A stretch of DNA of 48,009 nucleotides from positions 1 to 48,009 of IMG/VR virus record IMGVR_UViG_3300046804_003778. One strand, written 5' to 3'. The notes below the pieces were generated by a model. It saw only the letters and a list, made by a program, of their open reading frames with translations, was not told the DNA's origin and did no database searches. The stretch is from a virus. Shown in pieces: positions 47,101 to 48,009 of the stretch (position 1 is the first letter of the stretch; each line of letters begins with the position of its first letter). The position numbers were made by a program, and so were the translations under genes.

Positions 47101-48009
47101 ATAAAATAGCAATATCTTCCATTTGGAAATTCTGGAGTTTCGCAAAAACGTCCATTGCTTGGGTCAAGATCACCTAATCCATTGACAAATTCATAATCTT
47201 CTATAAATGCTCCTAATGGATAAAGTGAAATACTTGGTCTATTTGATGGAACCGTAGTAATTAATCTATAACTACTAACTATTCTTTTGATAGAACTTGA
47301 ATTATCTAAAGGATCTGAATAACCATATGCACCATAGATAGGATTACCATCATAAGCCCATCCAATAATTGGAGAATGAGTAAATCCAGAAAAAATTTCA
47401 GAATAGTCAGAACCAGATCCATTTACATTATCATTTAAATTATTACGAAGAATTTTTGGATTGAAAGAATATGCGTATTCCAATCCATATGCAGCATTAT
47501 TACTTGGGAATAAATATCCATTTCCAGAATCAACTTTTTTAGATGGAGATAATGACCATTGCTTTGTAGTATCATCTTGATCATAATTTAAACGAAATAC
47601 TCTATCATAATTCCATTTTTTAGTAACAACATTTGCTACTACACCAGAACCTTTAGAAACTAATTTAATAATAATATTATTTTTATCAGAATAATCAATT
47701 CCACCACTCAGTACATCAATAGAAACAACCTGTCCATTTGATATATTAGCTCTAGCAAAGGCTCCTTTGCCTCTTCCTGTAGTATCTGTAATAATAACAT
47801 TTGGTGCAACTATGTAATTATTACCACCATTAGTAACTGTAATAGTTCTTATAGATCCTCTTACAATATCACCAGTATTTACAACTGAAGCAGTTGCATC
47901 AAAACCATAAGCAATTTCTATTTCAGAATCTGATGTATAATTAGACCCTCCAGTTAAAACATTTACTGATAAAATTTTCCCATTCGCAATATTAGCACTA
48001 AATGTTGCA
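41157..48009 (-). CDS. Giant YHYH-like virion structural protein, C-terminal 2284 codons (5' end outside window)
   Basis: The frame is open from the stop at 41157 to the right edge; a TTG at 47483 could be mistaken for a start but lies inside the frame. The edge-proximal part has three GG-x-x-Y modules (VLTGGSNYTSD, VTNGGNNYIVAPNVII, VLSGGIDYSDK). Next comes a YHYH-type region (SPIIGWAYDGNPIYGAYGYS, GLGDLDPSNGRFCETPEFPN GRYCYF). A middle region carries two copies of a Cys-containing helical repeat (CADVQSTIDNLVGI / CSNVRTNIDNLSGI and CKRDIGYFVDAVSLDLITGG / CKRDIGYIVDAVVSDMFVGG). Near the end are NPGSGYTSAPDVVF and DFTARAGRTTGSNETNI. It precedes gp8, the T4 position of gp7, but no gp7 similarity is evident. 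Probable baseplate/tail structural protein. Confidence 0.8.
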   Translation of the reverse strand, partial: ATFSANIANGKILSVNVLTGGSNYTSDSEIEIAYGFDATASVVNTGDIVRGSIRTITVTNGGNNYIVAPNVIITDTTGRGKGAFARANISNGQVVSIDVLSGGIDYSDKNNIIIKLVSKGSGVVANVVTKKWNYDRVFRLNYDQDDTTKQWSLSPSKKVDSGNGYLFPSNNAAYGLEYAYSFNPKILRNNLNDNVNGSGSDYSEIFSGFTHSPIIGWAYDGNPIYGAYGYSDPLDNSSSIKRIVSSYRLITTVPSNRPSISLYPLGAFIEDYEFVNGLGDLDPSNGRFCETPEFPNGRYCYFITVDAFGKGVFPYIVGKTYNSVVQKNNILTTFNQVEYNLPETAKRIRTSKTPNTGYDARLLVNSVERGSIDSYGIGNSDSLFKVGDYLFIDSTNTEGAGALASIEAVNGVHVNSVTYAVASGYTASGVTISGGLSQFAFPTKVTYQNGVIPYEAFVTTSTPHLLSNNDIIYLNIDRSVLQTTKTFKVRSSAYQIVKYNKPSFNTTLDANVSFDQNTINVISSSGFRNNDYIIINDEILKIVSINYTNNQITVLRSQFNTPLRLHTISNKVSLYVPDDQPDYRFEVGDSLNSSGVSGVIYNVDKVNSSIEIRILSGTLTSSSVINDSSTTLPRPVSISSVTTKKTYWEIDPTNTGNYYVRDLNFEMVRGTKYIFDISDSSNLGYNLIFSEDSSNINEITSLIRVGTPGLPGAVINFSNEILNDTLISRVYYFEQNNLIQNNKTYFTVADSYIENSHVIKIVDNYTFKYSLLGQPEKTNYSNTSYYTYSASAIGNIVKIKNIDGGGGYKKLPLVRGIVHTELDNAKFDNAKFAYGLTGGVLQDSIKILFPGNRYSNKTTLQFVSETGSGAILIPTIINGQIQSVSVADGGKNYTNNDKIIAIDTAAEIFPVSDSIGKVKSIRYSNYGTQFNPDRTLSKELSLYYKLIITNLTGEIYKNFEYLTTSNGATLQTVSSQKIGVNSYLLEVKLIDGILVSGSVITGTIISTTTSKIYEVKNAKIYGNISGYIKRSGFFDSDIGKLSSSSQKLTDSYYYQDFSYVIRSTKSLKDYKSKIDKTVHPLGFKLFGEVAIEGSDSITNSGLTGTGSVTLPVDYSDNRVVIISASGLTVESSINYRRYEVQTINTRTPSTIQGEGAASLNFLENQIDAVRIDDISDYFDSSITQFNLSSSDGNFPSDTKNTSIILSLNEIFQEPIERKNISSISYVDNIATITTVGNHGYAYTESGVTYPTDQYIHIEGVTYSGYDINFNDKFEIYSVNSSNTFKVLFDNPNGYLTNNDPAVCADVQSTIDNLVGILTTAITAPSGIVVPQVNTGIWTTSGVSSIVSANKHRDAGNLITLNKQEIIDRAAAEIALQYPDFYYPNEPQTTAKSRYRDSYRLIQQNKQEIIDGAFAVISGFTGNPNPVKCKRDIGYFVDAVSLDLITGGNRYSIEFLKQYFVANGTSLTSSLQGEVPESISAFNAARDLMKSAITNQLTIKDLTLTPDPTPASGVVSNINPTSCSNVRTNIDNLSGIVSFYLNQGSLNYPTALPLISSGTTTSGETICKRDIGYIVDAVVSDMFVGGNQNIINAAKAYYTTSGTTLITNGLYGEVPQSVVAFNKARDVMKLAITNQLYGKDFTLLPDFLGTSGSVSPTGLLNAKLVKGQFEYKNNSIKLFESPKEGTVFYSSFFRFLNGSDNERFSYKLSNIIFDGLTTSFNLYKSDGSNVTTLNDENLLIFIDGVLQTYGESYTIDRGSNPNKIVFSSAYEKERQFFGYTFSKYKVLNDISSQFNEKNTIFDLKYLEENIKIPDVDQLLVLIDGVPQYYNNSYTINDNLLIFNEAPQSGKKCQLLYFYGKIFEKTITVWNGNPFEKINILNEVNNSVGCKTYVKYPGYDDLISPGDLIQIEGETPKELIYFNTSATKYSDNYEYSAAVYTDNTFIRGKNAVATAVVSGYPISGSNTVTISGTVAISGTTGIPTVYDYAVSRVDVNNSGTDFDVPPIVLFKTSCDNPGKGAQAYATIKNKKIESIIVTNPGSGYTSAPDVVFAKRYNIIKQKYPIKISKEIIVDSRLYDGKSAAVSLGLNVLEDRYEQYELPRISTQITTSTQNIVQIDSQTNSDPSRPALAYVLETLDTNKFTYEPKELTANLNSDEAPYLYQGMTIQSFSRYFPNLTIGDFTARAGRTTGSNETNIMNIAQDGYVVFGATLANSITSSGTTIVASGLTSLAKFPSSGYIQFGNETISYTSISGVTLLNCTRGVKSTIPVAHNQGDYFNLAWRG

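Noticed and set aside
47481-47483. TTG as start of the YHYH-like protein
   Set aside because: The frame was read codon by codon to the right edge without a stop and encodes module motifs upstream of this point, so the gene is truncated by the window.

Overview
The window is a stretch of an AT-rich, tightly packed genome of a T4-like tailed phage (myovirus morphotype), most like the marine cyanophage/Kyanoviridae-type branch. Every supported gene is on the minus strand, so the reading order runs from high to low coordinates. The order of recognisable T4 homologues is gp8 (baseplate wedge), then a large fibre/structural block, then gp13-gp14 (neck), gp15 (sheath completion), gp16 (small terminase) and finally the N-terminus of gp17 (large terminase) cut by the left edge. 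This is the T4 late virion-assembly order. The host cannot be proven from this window; a cyanobacterium is likely by analogy because DUF4815-type, YHYH-type and GSGYT-rich giant proteins are typical of cyanophages. No host genes, tRNAs, CRISPR arrays or insertion sequences were seen.

Layout. 48009-41157: 3' part of a giant YHYH-like structural protein (its 5' end lies outside the window). 41113-39551: gp8. 39511-31958: a 2517-residue DUF4815-type protein. 31961-29771: a small coiled-coil protein and a 664-residue fibre-like protein. 29711-28346: a GT4-type glycosyltransferase with its own sigma70-like promoter and a small coiled-coil protein. 28300-26034: three smaller beta-rich structural proteins. 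25953-16684: a 3089-residue protein made almost wholly of tandem repeats. 16644-16456: a 62-residue Mtd-N-like protein. 16405-6230: a 3391-residue mosaic fibre protein. 6150-3026: gp13, gp14, gp15, gp16. 3013-637: three genes wedged between gp16 and gp17, including a 454-residue paralogue of the 3391-residue protein's C-terminus. 576-130: an endonuclease VII-like HNH protein, then gp17. The four giant genes take up about 70% of the window and occupy the place where T4 keeps gp7 and gp9-gp12/wac.

Regulation visible in sequence. Six exact copies of the T4 late promoter octamer TATAAATA (minus strand) lie in intergenic gaps just upstream of genes. Three of them leave exactly 24 nt to the start codon. 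Three promoters are physically fused to hairpins: one follows directly on a terminator T-tract (gp13), one sits inside the loop of a terminator (28300 gene), and one sits inside the loop of a 16-bp inverted repeat covering the start codon of the HNH endonuclease. The last arrangement recalls late-only expression of T4 homing endonucleases. A separate, near-perfect sigma70 promoter stands before the glycosyltransferase. Within operons, genes are coupled by 1-nt TAATG/TGATG/TAGTG overlaps or short overlaps.

The most interesting features are the hairpin-embedded late promoters, the 3089-residue repeat protein with a measurable 387-402-nt super-period and long perfect DNA repeats, and the insertion of a fibre paralogue and a homing-type endonuclease between the two terminase genes.
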